Assembly: GCA_005879095.1 (NCBI GenBank)
Contig: VBLM01000449.1
Location: 1-5,069, forward strand
Source: Deltaproteobacteria bacterium
GTDB lineage: Bacteria > Myxococcota > Myxococcia > Myxococcales > 40CM-4-68-19
Direction: 5' to 3'
DNA length: 5,069 nt
The position numbers and the translations under genes were made by a program. The notes beneath the pieces were generated by a model. It was not told the DNA's origin and searched no databases. It saw only the letters and a program-made list of their open reading frames with translations. This document shows, in pieces, positions 4,149 to 5,069 of the stretch (positions are counted from its first letter, which is position 1; the number at the start of each line of letters is the position of its first letter).

Positions 4149-5069
4149 GCCGCCTCCGTCGACGCGCTCTTGAGGCGCTTCACTTCCCAGAGCGGCACCG
4201 GCTGCGACTTGCCCTTCAGCTTGACCGCCTCGCGCGGCGCGACGACCACCTCGTGGGCCACCTTTTCGTACACCGACTGCGAGATCAGCACTTCGCCGGC
4301 CCGCGCCTGCGATTCGAGGCGCTGCGCCAGATTCACCGCGTCGCCGATCACCGTGTACTCGAGCCGCCGGGCCGCGCCGAGGTTGCCGGCCACCGCTTCG
4401 CCCGCGTTGATGCCGATGCCGAAGCCGACCGTAGTCAGGCCGCGCCGGCTCCGATCCGCCGAGAGCGTTTGCAGCGACTGCTGGATCTCGAGCGCGCAGT
4501 GGACCGCGCCGTGCTCGGCGTTTTCCGCCCTCCGCGGCGCGCCCCAGATGCACATCGCGGCGTCGCCGATGAACTTGTTGACGCTGCCGCCGTGCGCGGT
4601 GACGCGGTCGACGACCACGTCGAAATACTCATTGAGGAGCGCGACCACTTCGGTGGGCGAGAGCCGCTCGGACATGGTGGTGAAACCGCGCACATCGAGG
4701 AAGAGGACGGTGATGTGGCGGACCTCGCCGCGCAGCATCAAGTCGTCTTTCTCCTCGAGGATTCGCTCGGCGACCGGGTCGGAGACGTAGCGCCCGAGCG
4801 TGTCGCGCAGGCGCTCGCGCTCGAGGAGGCCCTGGGCCATCTCGTCGAACGAGCGCGCCAGGTCGCCGACTTCGTCGTTGGTCTGCTTCTCCATCGGCAG
4901 GCGGACTTCGAAGTCGCCCTCGCGCAATCGGTCCATCGCCACGGAGAGGTCGGTGAGCGGCTGGGCGATGCGGCGCGCGATCCAGAATGCGCCGAGCACG
5001 CCGAAGAGCAGCGAGGCGAGGAGCGCGGCGGCGTCGCGGTTCAGGCTGCGGCGCAGATCGGCGTTGATG
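4145..5069 (-). CDS. Membrane-bound class III adenylate cyclase with HAMP domain, N-terminus beyond window
   Basis: It converts ATP to cAMP. 307 residues are visible up to TGA 4147-4145; the frame is open to the right edge and the sensor part is missing. Numbering from the first visible codon, 13-30 is a transmembrane helix (AALLASLLFGVLGAFWIA). Residues 31-85 are a HAMP linker (RRIAQPLTDLSVAMDRLREGD ... DEVGDLARSFDEMAQGL). A signalling helix leads to RYVSDPVAERIL (93-104), and the cyclase domain spans about 117-270. The catalytic set appears complete: metal-binding Asp125 (FLDVRGFT) and Asp169 (GDAAMCIWG), Lys165 (NKFIGD) and Thr239 (EYTVIGD) for adenine selection, and Asn246 and Arg250 (VNLAQRLE) for the transition state. 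Lys plus Thr favours ATP over GTP. The tail LKGKSQPVPLWEV is typical of bacterial members. An extracytoplasmic sensor is expected upstream. The gene is coupled by ATGA to a lipoprotein, a candidate envelope partner. Confidence 0.95.
   Translation of the reverse strand, partial: INADLRRSLNRDAAALLASLLFGVLGAFWIARRIAQPLTDLSVAMDRLREGDFEVRLPMEKQTNDEVGDLARSFDEMAQGLLERERLRDTLGRYVSDPVAERILEEKDDLMLRGEVRHITVLFLDVRGFTTMSERLSPTEVVALLNEYFDVVVDRVTAHGGSVNKFIGDAAMCIWGAPRRAENAEHGAVHCALEIQQSLQTLSADRSRRGLTTVGFGIGINAGEAVAGNLGAARRLEYTVIGDAVNLAQRLESQARAGEVLISQSVYEKVAHEVVVAPREAVKLKGKSQPVPLWEVKRLKSASTEAA
4153..4157 (-). promoter_or_regulatory. Shine-Dalgarno for the lipoprotein, inside the cyclase 3' end
   Basis: GGAGG lies 4 nt before ATG 4148 and 13 nt before ATG 4139, which selects the upstream Met. 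It sits within the last codons of the cyclase gene, fitting coupled translation across the ATGA junction. Confidence 0.6.

Noticed and set aside
4149..4553. N-terminal extension of the lipoprotein frame up to 4553
   Set aside because: It overlaps the catalytic core of the cyclase in another frame and would hide the lipoprotein signal peptide.
2973..4790. 605-codon plus-strand open frame
   Set aside because: It lies opposite the cyclase, lipoprotein and HEAT genes, all of which have clear domains or signals. Its product is Leu/Arg/Ala-rich with no motif, a codon-bias artefact of GC-rich antisense DNA.

Overview
The window is GC-rich (clearly above 60% by eye) and every convincing gene lies on the minus strand, so transcription runs from the right edge to the left. 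High GC, frequent GTG/TTG starts, lipoproteins, an outer-membrane-type beta-barrel and a HAMP-adenylate cyclase indicate a Gram-negative, two-membrane soil or sediment bacterium. Myxococcota/Deltaproteobacteria or a similarly GC-rich phylum would fit, but no marker gene here settles it.

Right block (about 5069 to 2547). A class III adenylate cyclase with an upstream transmembrane helix and HAMP linker enters from the right edge. It overlaps by 4 nt (ATGA) a 333-residue coiled-coil lipoprotein. Nine nt further on is a small membrane protein with three predicted helices and a cytosol- or periplasm-facing HEAT-like tail. The tight spacing suggests one transcription unit that links cAMP signalling to envelope proteins.

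Boundary (2396 to 2546). This 151-nt gap holds the most striking non-coding structure. It is an 89-bp inverted repeat with 33-nt arms (31/33 identical) built from seven copies of CGCGGAG, with a T-rich centre. It abuts a sigma-70-like promoter, and a Fur-box-like operator (14/19 to the classical consensus) overlaps the expected transcription start of the next gene.

Left block (2395 to 915). A canonical Fur regulator (155 aa) is followed after 18 nt by a secreted beta-barrel-like protein (247 aa). A GTGA overlap then leads into an 84-residue monoheme c-type cytochrome lipoprotein. A second Fur-box-like site lies at the start of the barrel gene, and the 8-mer GAGAATCA recurs at or beside the start of all three genes. 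The likely reading is an autoregulated, iron-responsive operon coupling Fur to an outer-membrane protein and a periplasmic electron carrier; the functional link is inference.

Left edge (797 to 1). After a 117-nt gap, a coiled-coil protein with a Pro/Ala/Lys-rich tail starts at a TTG behind a strong Shine-Dalgarno sequence and runs off the window. No RNA genes, CRISPR arrays, transposases or other mobile genes were seen. No plus-strand gene is supported; the long plus-strand frames are antisense shadows.
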